The notes under the pieces: generated by a model | The model's database searches: none | Seen by the model: only the letters and a program-made list of their open reading frames with translations | What the model was told of the DNA's origin: nothing | Part shown: piece by piece, positions 42,141 to 51,115 of the stretch | Numbering within the stretch: position 1 is the first letter of the stretch | Layout: each line of letters opens with the position of its first letter | Assembly: GCA_016287875.1 (NCBI GenBank) | Contig: JAEEXQ010000004.1 | Span: 18,187-82,186 of the forward strand | DNA length: 64,000 nt | Direction: 5' to 3' | From: Bacteroidales bacterium | Lineage (GTDB): Bacteria > Bacteroidota > Bacteroidia > Bacteroidales > UBA932 | Program-made: the position numbers and the translations under genes

Positions 42141-44314
42141 CTGATAAACAGCAGCTCGCGGTACTTGGGAAGGGGCCAGGTGGCGTTGTCGACGATTTCC
42201 TCGAGGGCGTCGATGGGCTTGCGTATGAGCGGGATCATATCGGCGATGTCGCTGTAGGCAAGGGCCCTCTTGTACATATCTTCCAGCTTGTTGGCCTTTT
42301 TGCGGGCTTCGGTAATGTCCCTGACCTTCTGACGTATCTCGGCCACGAGCTTTGAAATCTCCCGGGCGATAAATACCTCTTCCGAAGCGGACTCCTCTCC
42401 GAGGATTTCCTTCTGCAGGGAGATGTTCTGCAGCAGTTTCGTCTGGAATTCGAGGGCTGCGGGGATGATATGGTTCGTAGCCATCCTGCCCATCACGCGG
42501 GCTTCTATCTGTATCTTCTTTACATAGGTCTCGAGCTTCACTTCGTTACGGGCGTGCAGTTCCTTCTCGGAGAAAACTCCGCAACGCTTGAAGAGTTCGA
42601 CAGACTCTTTCTTCTCGTACTCCTGGAGCATCTTGGGCACCACGCTCTCGGTATCCAGCCCGCGGCGGGCAGCTTCCTTCTTCCACTCGTCGGTGTAGCC
42701 GTTACCCTCGAAGCAGACGGTATCGAGTATGCTGGCGATAAGAGGCTTGAGGGTGTCCATAACCGCGACATCCAGGGCCTTGCCTTCCGCCAGGGACTTG
42801 TCCAGTTCCGCCTTGAAATCCATCAGCTGCTCCGCGACGGCGGAGTTCAGGGTAATCATAGCTCCGGCGCAGTTGGCGCTCGAACCAACCGCACGGAACT
42901 CGAAACGGTTTCCGGTAAACGCGAAAGGCGAAGTACGGTTGCGGTCGGTGTTGTCGATGAAGATTTCGGGGATGCCGATGGCACCCACCGATGCGCCCTT
43001 CTTGCCTGCGATCTCGATGGGGGTGCCGGAAGGAAGTTCCAGAAGCTTGTGCAGTACTTCGTTCATAGTGCGGCCCACGAAGGCGGAAACTATGGCCGGA
43101 GGTGCCTCGTTGGCCCCAAGACGGTGGGCGTTGGTGGCAGAAGCGATGGAAGCCTTCAGCAGGCCGTTATGCCTCTGCACCGCATAGAGGGTATTCACGA
43201 AGAAGGTGACGAACTGAAGGTTCCCGTTGGCATCCTTGCCGGGGGCGTACAGATTGGTGCCGGTGTCGGTGCCCAGGCTCCAGTTATTATGCTTGCCGCT
43301 GCCGTTCACGCCGGCGAAGGGCTTTTCGTGCAGCAGAACCACGAAGCCATGCTTGCGGGCGACCTTGTGCATTACGTTCAGTATCTGCTGGTTCTGGTCG
43401 TTGGCGAGGTTCATTTCCCCATAGATAGGAGCGAACTCGAACTGGTTGGGGGCGACCTCCTTATGCCTGGTCTTGAGGGGAATCCCAAGCTTGAATCCTT
43501 CGAACTCCAGGTCCTTCATGAAGGCGGCCACGCGCGAAGGGATCGCTCCGAAATAATGGTCATCCAGCTGCTGGTTCTTGCTGGACTCGTGCCCCATAAG
43601 CGTACGGCCGGTGATCATAAGGTCGGGCCTGGCGGCGTAGATATCTTCATCTACCAGAAAATATTCCTGCTCCCATCCGAGATAGGCATTCACCCTCTTG
43701 ACTTCGGGATCGAAGAGGCGGCAGATAGGAACTGCGGCATCGGAAACTGCCTTGAGCGAACGTTTGAGCGGGGTCTTGAAATCGAGTGCCTCTCCGGTAT
43801 AAGCCACGAAGACCGTGGGGATGCAGAGGGTATCGTCCTGGATGAATACGGGAGATGCCGGGTCCCAGGCGGTATAGCCCCTGGCCTCGAAGGTCGCACG
43901 TATTCCTCCGCTGGGGAAACTCGAAGCGTCAGGCTCCTGCTGCACGAGGGCCTTTCCGGTGAAAGACTCTATCACTCCCCCCTTGCCGTCGTAATCGAGC
44001 AAGGTGTCGTGCTTCTCGGCAGTGCCGTCGGTAAGAGGCTGGAACCAGTGGGTGATGTGCGTTACACCATGCTCCAGGGCCCATTTCTTCATACCCGCCG
44101 CAACTTTGTCGGCTATGGCAAGATCGAGCTGCACTCCTTCGTCGATGCACTGGATAAGGGCATCGTAGGTTGCCGGATCAAGGTATCGGCGCATCTTGTC
44201 GCGGTTGAAGACAAGTTCACCGAACCAGTTGGAAACGGCGCTATCGGGTGCAGGTACTTCGACGGCCTGCTTCTTGAAAGCTTCAAGGACGATTTTCGAT
44301 CTAAGATTTCCCAT
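42137..44314 (-). CDS. Glutamine synthetase type III
   Basis: AYLGWEQEYFLVDEDIYAARPDLMITGRTLMGHESSKNQQLDDHYFG; GVNGSGKHNNWSLGTDTG; NRTSPFAFTGNRFEFRAVGSSAN. Confidence 0.95.
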   Translation of the reverse strand: MGNLRSKIVLEAFKKQAVEVPAPDSAVSNWFGELVFNRDKMRRYLDPATYDALIQCIDEGVQLDLAIADKVAAGMKKWALEHGVTHITHWFQPLTDGTAEKHDTLLDYDGKGGVIESFTGKALVQQEPDASSFPSGGIRATFEARGYTAWDPASPVFIQDDTLCIPTVFVAYTGEALDFKTPLKRSLKAVSDAAVPICRLFDPEVKRVNAYLGWEQEYFLVDEDIYAARPDLMITGRTLMGHESSKNQQLDDHYFGAIPSRVAAFMKDLEFEGFKLGIPLKTRHKEVAPNQFEFAPIYGEMNLANDQNQQILNVMHKVARKHGFVVLLHEKPFAGVNGSGKHNNWSLGTDTGTNLYAPGKDANGNLQFVTFFVNTLYAVQRHNGLLKASIASATNAHRLGANEAPPAIVSAFVGRTMNEVLHKLLELPSGTPIEIAGKKGASVGAIGIPEIFIDNTDRNRTSPFAFTGNRFEFRAVGSSANCAGAMITLNSAVAEQLMDFKAELDKSLAEGKALDVAVMDTLKPLIASILDTVCFEGNGYTDEWKKEAARRGLDTESVVPKMLQEYEKKESVELFKRCGVFSEKELHARNEVKLETYVKKIQIEARVMGRMATNHIIPAALEFQTKLLQNISLQKEILGEESASEEVFIAREISKLVAEIRQKVRDITEARKKANKLEDMYKRALAYSDIADMIPLIRKPIDALEEIVDNATWPLPKYRELLFIS

Positions 44315-44321
44315 CTGACTA

Positions 44322-45224
44322 TTATAGTATGTTCATTGACTGTTCGCGGATCTTCTCCAGCTCATCCTTCATGCGCACGACAAGTTTCTGGATGGAGGCG
44401 TTGTTGGCCTTGGAACCGGTGGTATTGATCTCCCGGCCCATTTCCTGGATGATGAATCCGAGCTTCTTTCCGGGGCAGGGTTCGCCATCGATAGTGTCTT
44501 TGAAATAGGCACAGTGCTGACGCAGGCGTACTTTCTCCTCGTTGATGTCGAACTTCTCGAGCCAGAATATCATCTCCTGCTCGAAGCGTTCCTTGTCGAG
44601 CTTGACGCTGAGTTCTTCGGCAGCGGCGAGAATCCTTTCGCGCACCGCTTCCACCCTTTCTGCTTCGTGGGATTCGACCTCGTCTTCGAAGGCCAGGATG
44701 TTAGCGACACGGCCGGTGACATCTTTGTAGAGAGCTTCACCCTCCTTGGCACGATATGCATCGACGGCCTTCAGGGCCTCGTCGAAAGCTGCCTCGACCA
44801 CGGGCCAGTTCTCTTCGTTGATTATGTCTTCCTTCCTGGCAGCTACTACGTCGGGGAAACGCAGGGCGGCCGCAAGAAGCTCGTTGTTCATACGGTCCGA
44901 GGATTCCGTGGAGCCCATTGCGAAACCGGGGAGGCTGCTACGTATGGCGAGCAGCTGGTTGTAGTAGCTGCGCACCACGTCGGCATCAACCACCTTTGCA
45001 GCATCGGCCACGTTTGCCTCGAAATTGATATATACGTCGATAGTTCCGCGAACCAGCATATCAGCTATCTTCTGGCGCACCAGAAGGTCCTTGTCCTTGG
45101 GGAGTATTGAAGATTTGATGCTGATGTCGGCGCTTTTGGAATTCAGGGTACGGATCTCTATGGTCAGTTTACCGGAGGCGAGAACCGCCTCGGCCTTACC
45201 GTATCCTGTCATGGATTTAATCAT
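44322..45224 (-). CDS. YicC family endoribonuclease-like protein
   Basis: MIKSMTGYGKAE N-terminus; C-terminal GKKLGFIIQEMGREINTTGSKANNASIQKLVVRMKDELEKIREQ. Confidence 0.94.
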   Translation of the reverse strand: MIKSMTGYGKAEAVLASGKLTIEIRTLNSKSADISIKSSILPKDKDLLVRQKIADMLVRGTIDVYINFEANVADAAKVVDADVVRSYYNQLLAIRSSLPGFAMGSTESSDRMNNELLAAALRFPDVVAARKEDIINEENWPVVEAAFDEALKAVDAYRAKEGEALYKDVTGRVANILAFEDEVESHEAERVEAVRERILAAAEELSVKLDKERFEQEMIFWLEKFDINEEKVRLRQHCAYFKDTIDGEPCPGKKLGFIIQEMGREINTTGSKANNASIQKLVVRMKDELEKIREQSMNIL

Positions 45225-45372
45225 ACTAACTAGCTTTAAACTTGCGAATTTACAAAAAAACTTTCGTTTTTACCCCCGGTCGAAGCAGCTTTTCTTCACT
45301 CCGCCCCACAATAGCCACGGCGCGGAGCGGCTGACGGGCACGGCGCGTTTCAGACTGCAGCTACGAGTGTAG

Positions 45373-45460
45373 TGCTTGCTAAGTCCCAAAAACAGGGACA
45401 CAGCAAGCAATTTAGGCCTTTTTTGACGGCTACGTCCCAAAAACAGGGACACGGCAAGCA
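45373..45460. repeat. REP-like double-hairpin block, copy 1 (downstream of RAYT)
   Basis: TGCTTGCTaaGTCCCaaaaacaGGGACacAGCAAGCA...GTCCCaaaaacaGGGACacGGCAAGCA; hairpin cores 51 bp apart. Confidence 0.9.
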
Positions 45461-45541
45461 CCAGGCAAAAACACGGACGGCAACAGTCAAAAACACAGCC
45501 GACACTAGGCGCAGAACAGGCGGAAAACACTACAGGCAGCA

Positions 45542-46423
45542 CTAAAGACAGATGTCATCAAGCATCTTGGCAACTGCCTCGTACGGGAGACCGACCACCC
45601 TGGCGACCTGATTGACATCTGCGCAAAACCTTGCTCTCAACTGCTTAAGGAACATTATTAACTGACGGCTATCAAGCTCCGCGGCCGATTGTTTCCTGAA
45701 CATTGAATAGCACAGATCCGGAATGGCAGCGACGATAATCTGGTCGCGGAATTTCGGTGTGATACTTTCATTATTGGCAAGCGCCTTTCTTGCTTTTGAA
45801 GAATTAGCCAAGAAATAATTCATCCTCTTTGGCGTCCGGAAGATCTTTTCCACCGACTCACAGTCGACATATGAAGCTGGGTCTATATACTTCCCATCTC
45901 TCAAGGTCCATTCAGGTGGCAATTTGGTCCCACTGTGGAGAATCCTGATCATTTCACGGCCAGATAATCTCTCAAGCGTAATTCCCTTGGCTCTGTTGAA
46001 ATTAAAAAAGCAATCACCGGTACCCCAAGGATAGCCAGAGGGAGAAAGGCAAATATTCGCAGACACACTATTGACGTTGATGTAAGCGATGACACGCTCG
46101 ACCGCCTCATCCTCCGCCGTAATCTCCTGGATATCGACACCGTTCCCACGGAGGAACTCCTTTACTCCGTACTTGATGCGATAATACCGCGAATACCTAC
46201 GTTTGAATTCATTGATGAATGCCTCCGCTTCCACCCTATTGCGGCAGACAATCAGAAAATGCACGTGGTTGGACATCAGGATGAATGCAATCACTTTGAT
46301 GCCAAAGACATACGACAATACGGCAACGTAATTCATTCCCGTTCTGAAGTCCTCTTCGTCTTTGAACCACAAGCCATCGATAAGATGTTCGGTAGTTATG
46401 AAAAAATAGGTCAAGACACACAT
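45542..46423 (-). CDS. REP-associated tyrosine transposase (Y1/IS200-like HUH) with C-terminal extension
   Basis: HUH motif MSNHVHFLI, candidate catalytic Tyr in FKRRYSRYYRIKYGV, WFKDEEDFRTGMNYVAV. Confidence 0.85.
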   Translation of the reverse strand: MCVLTYFFITTEHLIDGLWFKDEEDFRTGMNYVAVLSYVFGIKVIAFILMSNHVHFLIVCRNRVEAEAFINEFKRRYSRYYRIKYGVKEFLRGNGVDIQEITAEDEAVERVIAYINVNSVSANICLSPSGYPWGTGDCFFNFNRAKGITLERLSGREMIRILHSGTKLPPEWTLRDGKYIDPASYVDCESVEKIFRTPKRMNYFLANSSKARKALANNESITPKFRDQIIVAAIPDLCYSMFRKQSAAELDSRQLIMFLKQLRARFCADVNQVARVVGLPYEAVAKMLDDICL

Positions 46424-46547
46424 ATCTATCTCCTCCTTTAAAAGTTAAAACAAAGTTACCTGACGTTTCACGGGACAGGTCTCTACAAATATAGAAAATA
46501 ATTTTCCAGAAATCAGATATTTTATTGCAGCACAAAAAGATACGAAT

Positions 46548-46635
46548 TGCTTGCTACGTCCCGAAAACTGGGACACGGCAAGCATTTCAGGCCCTTTTTG
46601 ACGGCTACGTCCCAGAAACAGGGACACAGCAAGCA
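46548..46635. repeat. REP-like double-hairpin block, copy 2 (upstream of RAYT)
   Basis: TGCTTGCTacGTCCCgaaaactGGGACacGGCAAGCA...GTCCCagaaacaGGGACacAGCAAGCA; same 51-bp spacing. Confidence 0.9.
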
Positions 46636-46763
46636 CCAGAAAAATAAACAGCCCGGCACCAGCAAAAGACCAGCGCGACACCAGTAACAAGACAGCCAAC
46701 TACCGACGGGAAGCCACGGATCAAAGCGCGGTGAACGCCAAGGCCGTAGCAGCGGCAACCTTA

Positions 46764-46794
46764 TTGCAGGTTTACAAAATAGTTCCTATTTTTG
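46764..46794 (+). promoter_or_regulatory. Bacteroidetes-type promoter for glnS (TTG-N20-TATTTTTG)
   Basis: TTG 46764-46766, 20-nt spacer, TATTTTTG 46787-46794, 25 nt before the ATG. Confidence 0.6.
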
Positions 46795-46818
46795 TAAGTT
46801 AAATACAATAGACCGAAA

Positions 46819-48471
46819 ATGGAAGAAGAACGAAAACTGAATTTCCTGGAAGAAATCATCGAGAATGACCTGAAGTCCGGCAAAGTGGACAGCATACTTA
46901 CACGCTTCCCTCCGGAGCCGAACGGCTATCTGCATCTGGGGCACGCCAAAAGCCTCTGCATAAACTTCGGGCTCGCACAGAAATATGGCGGCAAGACCAA
47001 CCTCCGCTACGACGATACCAACCCCACCAAAGAAGATACCGAATACGTCGATGCCATCAAGGAAGACATCAAGTGGCTCGGCTTCCAGTGGGAGAAAGAG
47101 CTTTATGCCTCCGACTATTTCGACCAGCTCTACGAATGGGCGGAGCAGCTGATCCAGCGCGGTCTGGCCTATGTGGACGACCAGACCCAGGAAGAGATCA
47201 GCGCGGGACGCGGCACCGTGGAGACTCCCGGCAAGGAGAGCCCCTGGCGCAACCGCACCCCCGAAGAGAACCTCAGGATCTTCCGCGAGATGCGTGACGG
47301 CAAATATCCCGACGGAGCCAAGGTTCTCCGCGCCAAGATAGATATGGCACATCCCAACATGATGTTCCGCGACCCTATCCTCTACCGCATCAAACACGCG
47401 CATCATCATCGCACCGGAGACAAATGGTGCATCTACCCGATGTACGACTACACCCACGGCCAGTGCGACTCCATCGAGCATATCACCCACTCCATATGCA
47501 CCCTCGAATTCGACGTGCACCGTCCGCTCTACGACTGGTTCATCGAGACTCTGGGCATCTTCCCCAGCCATCAGTATGAGTTCGCCCGCCTGAACCTCAC
47601 CTACACCCTTATGAGCAAGCGCAAGCTTCTCGAACTGGTGCAGAAGGGTCTGGTTGCAGGATGGGACGACCCCCGCATGCCTACGCTCTGCGGAGTGCGC
47701 CGCCGCGGCTACACCGCCGAGGCCCTCAAGATGTTCTGCGACAAGATAGGCGTCAGCAAGCGCGACCAGCTGATGGACATCCAGCTCCTCGAATGGTGCG
47801 TAAGACAGGATCTCAACGCCCGCTCCAACCGCTATATGGTGGTTCAGGATCCCGTCAAGCTCACCATAACCAACTATCCTGACGGGCAGGTGGAATGGTT
47901 CGACTGCCCCCTCAACCCGGCAGAACCCGAAGGAGCCACCCGCAAGGTTCCTTTCACCAAGGAACTCTATATCGAACGCGCAGACTTCATGGAGGATGCT
48001 CCCAAGAAGTTCTTCCGACTCAAACCCGACGGAGAAGTCCGCCTGAAATACACCTACATCATCAAGTGCGACGAGGTCATCAAGGACGCCGAAGGCAATA
48101 TCGTAGAGCTGAAGTGCAGCTACGACCCTTCGACCAGGCCCGGAAACGGAGAATGGCGCAGCGTCAAGGGTACCATCCATTGGGTGAGCACCCAGTTCGC
48201 GAAGGAGATCACCCTGCGCAACTACGACCGCCTCTTCACCCTCGCAGATATGAGCCAGGTGCCCGAGGACAAGGACTACAAGGACTTCCTCAATCCCGAA
48301 TCCCTCGTAGTAACCAAGGCATTCGCCGAGCCCGCCCTGCTGGAAGACAAATCCGGAATCGCGGTCCAGTTCGAGCGCACCGGCTATTATGTGCAGGATA
48401 AGGACAGCACCCCCGAAGAGCCCGTCTTCAACAAGACTACTTCGCTGAAGGATTCGTACAAGCCGGAGTAA
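46819..48471 (+). CDS. glnS: Glutaminyl-tRNA synthetase
   Basis: RFPPEPNGYLHLGHAKSLCINFGLA, YDDTNPTKEDTEYVDAI, TYTLMSKRKLLELV. Confidence 0.95.
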   Translation: MEEERKLNFLEEIIENDLKSGKVDSILTRFPPEPNGYLHLGHAKSLCINFGLAQKYGGKTNLRYDDTNPTKEDTEYVDAIKEDIKWLGFQWEKELYASDYFDQLYEWAEQLIQRGLAYVDDQTQEEISAGRGTVETPGKESPWRNRTPEENLRIFREMRDGKYPDGAKVLRAKIDMAHPNMMFRDPILYRIKHAHHHRTGDKWCIYPMYDYTHGQCDSIEHITHSICTLEFDVHRPLYDWFIETLGIFPSHQYEFARLNLTYTLMSKRKLLELVQKGLVAGWDDPRMPTLCGVRRRGYTAEALKMFCDKIGVSKRDQLMDIQLLEWCVRQDLNARSNRYMVVQDPVKLTITNYPDGQVEWFDCPLNPAEPEGATRKVPFTKELYIERADFMEDAPKKFFRLKPDGEVRLKYTYIIKCDEVIKDAEGNIVELKCSYDPSTRPGNGEWRSVKGTIHWVSTQFAKEITLRNYDRLFTLADMSQVPEDKDYKDFLNPESLVVTKAFAEPALLEDKSGIAVQFERTGYYVQDKDSTPEEPVFNKTTSLKDSYKPE

Positions 48472-49997
48472 TGGCCGAAAACAACATATCGGAGAATAGC
48501 AGAAGGATCGCACGGAATACGGTCCTTCTGTATTTCCGTATGTTCCTGCTGATGGCCGTAGGGCTGTTTGCATCCCGCGTGATACTGCGTGCCCTAGGCG
48601 AGAACGAACTCGGCATATACAGCACGGTGGCCGGAGTGGTGACGATGTTCAGCATACTCACCGGTTCGATGTCCTCCGCAATCAGCCGCTTCATCACCTT
48701 CGAACTCGGCAAGAAAGAGAAGGACCTCCCGAAAGTATTCTCCACTGCAGTTGCAATTCAGTTCATTCTGGCCGCGATTATCGTGGTACTGGCCGAGCCC
48801 GCCGGGCTCTGGTACATCTCCCACAAGATGGTGCTGCCTCCGGACAGGATTGCCGCCGCGCAATGGGTGCTGCAGTTTACTATACTGAGCTTCATCATCC
48901 AGCTGGTAAGCGTGCCTTACAACGCGGACATCATCGCCCACGAGCGTATGGACGCATTCGCCTGGATCAGCATCTTCGAAGCCCTTGGCAAACTTGCCGT
49001 AGCGTTCGCGATAATGATATCCCCTATCGACAAGCTTATTTTCTACGCCGCAATGCTTGCCATAGTGAGCCTGCTTACCAGGATGGCCTACGCCATATTC
49101 TGCAAGAGGCACTTCGAAGAGAGCAGGGCCGGGGTACATCTGGACCGCACGACCTTCCGCAGCATGTTCTCCTTCGCAGGATGGAACTTCATAGGCGCCG
49201 GTTCCGGAGTCCTCCGCGACCAGGGCGGCAACCTACTGCTGAATGCTTTCTTCGGCCCCATAGCCAATGCCGCCTGGTTCTTCGCCAACCAGGTCAACGG
49301 AGCTGTGCAGAAGTTCGTCACCAGCTTCACCACGGCATTGAATCCCCAGATCACCAAATCATATGCATCCGGCGACCGCGAGTATATGATGCGACTCATC
49401 TTCCGCGGCTCCCGGCTGTCAATATGGCTGCTGCTTCTGGTAGTGTATCCTATCATCTTCAATGCCGGATTCCTGGTGGATCTGTGGCTGGGAGCTTCGC
49501 AGGCCCCCGAGAATACCGTGGTATTCATCAGGCTCGTACTCATATACATAATGATAGAGGCCGTGTCCTACACCATGGTCACGGCTATGCTCTCGACCGG
49601 CAACATACGCAACTACCAGCTGCTGGTCGGAGGCCTGCAACTGCTCAACCTGCCGGTGGATTACATACTTCTGAGGATGGGAGCTCCTGCCGAGGTCATC
49701 TACTACGTAGCCGGGGCCGTCGCAATCCTCTGCCTGTCGGCAAGGCTGTTCATGCTAAGGAAGATGATAGCGCTGCCCGTAGGCCGTTTCCTCCGCGAGG
49801 TTCTATCCCGCGAACTGGTCGTCGCCGGCCTGGCCCTGATAGTCCCCTTGCTTCTTTCCCGCAGCACGCTTGAAGGATGGGGAGGATTCCTGCTTTCCGT
49901 CTTAGCGACGGAAATATCCTCCTGCGCCATCATCTGGTTCATAGGCTGCGACCACGACGAAAAAGATATCATCCTCCATAAGCTGCTTCGCCGATGA
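48471..49997 (+). CDS. Oligosaccharide flippase / polysaccharide export membrane protein (MATE/Wzx-like)
   Basis: Multi-TM; VGLFASRVILRALGENELGIYSTVAGVVTMFSILTGSMSSAISRF. Confidence 0.85.
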   Translation: MAENNISENSRRIARNTVLLYFRMFLLMAVGLFASRVILRALGENELGIYSTVAGVVTMFSILTGSMSSAISRFITFELGKKEKDLPKVFSTAVAIQFILAAIIVVLAEPAGLWYISHKMVLPPDRIAAAQWVLQFTILSFIIQLVSVPYNADIIAHERMDAFAWISIFEALGKLAVAFAIMISPIDKLIFYAAMLAIVSLLTRMAYAIFCKRHFEESRAGVHLDRTTFRSMFSFAGWNFIGAGSGVLRDQGGNLLLNAFFGPIANAAWFFANQVNGAVQKFVTSFTTALNPQITKSYASGDREYMMRLIFRGSRLSIWLLLLVVYPIIFNAGFLVDLWLGASQAPENTVVFIRLVLIYIMIEAVSYTMVTAMLSTGNIRNYQLLVGGLQLLNLPVDYILLRMGAPAEVIYYVAGAVAILCLSARLFMLRKMIALPVGRFLREVLSRELVVAGLALIVPLLLSRSTLEGWGGFLLSVLATEISSCAIIWFIGCDHDEKDIILHKLLRR

Positions 49998-51115
49998 TAG
50001 CTCTGACGGACCGAAGACAGTGCTGCGGATGCAGCGCGTGCGCCTCGGCCTGTCCGCACGGGGCTATAGAGATGGTAGCCGACGGAATGGGATTCCTCTA
50101 TCCCAAGATAAACCCTGCGCTCTGCACCGACTGCGGCCTTTGCGAAAAAGTCTGCGCATTCAAGGCGCCCGAGCCCAAGGACAACCCCCTTGCCCAGGCA
50201 ATACGCTTCCCCGCCCTGATGCGCGAAAGCCAGAGCGGAGGCCTTGCCTATGCCCTGATGCGCAAGACAATACTCGGAGGCGGTGTTGTCTATGGCGCCG
50301 CTATCGACAGCGATTTCAGCGTCAGCCACAGGAGGGTGGAAGATGAAGCCGGCCTGCAGCCGCTGAGGCTCAGCAAATACGTTCAGAGCAATATGGACGG
50401 CATCCCGGGCAAGGTCCTCGAAGACCTGAAAGCCGGCAGGAAAGTTCTCTTCACCGGCACCCCCTGCCAGTGCGCAGGCATCGCATCCATAGCCGGGAAA
50501 TACAGGAAGGACCTGCTGCTCGCGGACATAATCTGCCACGGAGTCCCCTCTCCCGCGGTCTGGAAGGGATATCTCGAATCTATGGAACGGAGGAAGGGAA
50601 AGCCGCTAAGCGCCGTTCTCTTCCGGGATCCCTCTCTCGGATGGCACGAGCATAGAGAAGCACTGTTCTTCGGGGACGAGAAACTCGTAAGCGGGGAATA
50701 TACCTTCTTCTTCTACCGTCATCTTATGCTGCGGCCTTCCTGCACGGCCTGCCCCTTCGCATCGCTCAACCGCCCTTCGGACATCACCATGGCGGACTGC
50801 TGGGGCGTGGAAAAGGCGCTGCCCGGGTTCGCCGATGATAATCTGGGATGTTCCCTGCTACTTGCAAATACCCCCGAAGGCCAGGCGGCGGCCGAGGATT
50901 TCCCGGACCCTTGCGAAAGGAAAGACATTGATATCAAGGAAGTAATGCAGCCCAACCTTTCGTCAGCTTCCTTGGCCCACAAGCGAACAAAATCGTTCGA
51001 AAATACTTATATTCGCAAAGGATATGACGCTGTACTGGCGCGTTTCGGGCGGGAATCGCGCTCCTACAAACTTGAACAGTTCATTCAGAAAGTGAAACGC
51101 CACATAAAGATATGA
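49994..51115 (+). CDS. Coenzyme F420 hydrogenase/dehydrogenase beta-subunit family 4Fe-4S protein
   Basis: CCGCSACASACPHGAIEM and CTDCGLCEKVCAF ferredoxin motifs; GTPCQCAGI; DIICHGVPSP. Confidence 0.88.
   Translation: MIALTDRRQCCGCSACASACPHGAIEMVADGMGFLYPKINPALCTDCGLCEKVCAFKAPEPKDNPLAQAIRFPALMRESQSGGLAYALMRKTILGGGVVYGAAIDSDFSVSHRRVEDEAGLQPLRLSKYVQSNMDGIPGKVLEDLKAGRKVLFTGTPCQCAGIASIAGKYRKDLLLADIICHGVPSPAVWKGYLESMERRKGKPLSAVLFRDPSLGWHEHREALFFGDEKLVSGEYTFFFYRHLMLRPSCTACPFASLNRPSDITMADCWGVEKALPGFADDNLGCSLLLANTPEGQAAAEDFPDPCERKDIDIKEVMQPNLSSASLAHKRTKSFENTYIRKGYDAVLARFGRESRSYKLEQFIQKVKRHIKI

Larger units (their letters stand above)
45373..46635. mobile_element. Candidate RAYT/REP unit: Y1 transposase flanked by 88-nt direct REP-like blocks
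   Basis: Two blocks of equal length (~90% identical, 9 mismatches of 88) flank the transposase CDS. Confidence 0.7.

Noticed and set aside
42470-44428. 652-aa + strand ORF opposite glutamine synthetase III
   Set aside because: Antisense shadow ORF; the minus strand encodes unmistakable GSIII motifs.
45270-45542. 90-aa minus ORF sharing LAVSLFLGRSRQK with the ORF at 46445-46699
   Set aside because: The shared peptide is just the translation of the two REP-like blocks, not evidence for a paralogous protein family.
45373-46635. CRISPR array interpretation of the GTCCC...GGGAC repeats
   Set aside because: Only two tandem hairpin units per block, 51-bp period with a conserved (not variable) linker, and no cas genes in the window.
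46445-46699. 84-aa minus ORF over the second repeat block
   Set aside because: Same reason; non-coding repeat read in one frame.
46786-48573. 595-aa minus ORF opposite glnS
   Set aside because: Antisense shadow of a clear glutaminyl-tRNA synthetase.
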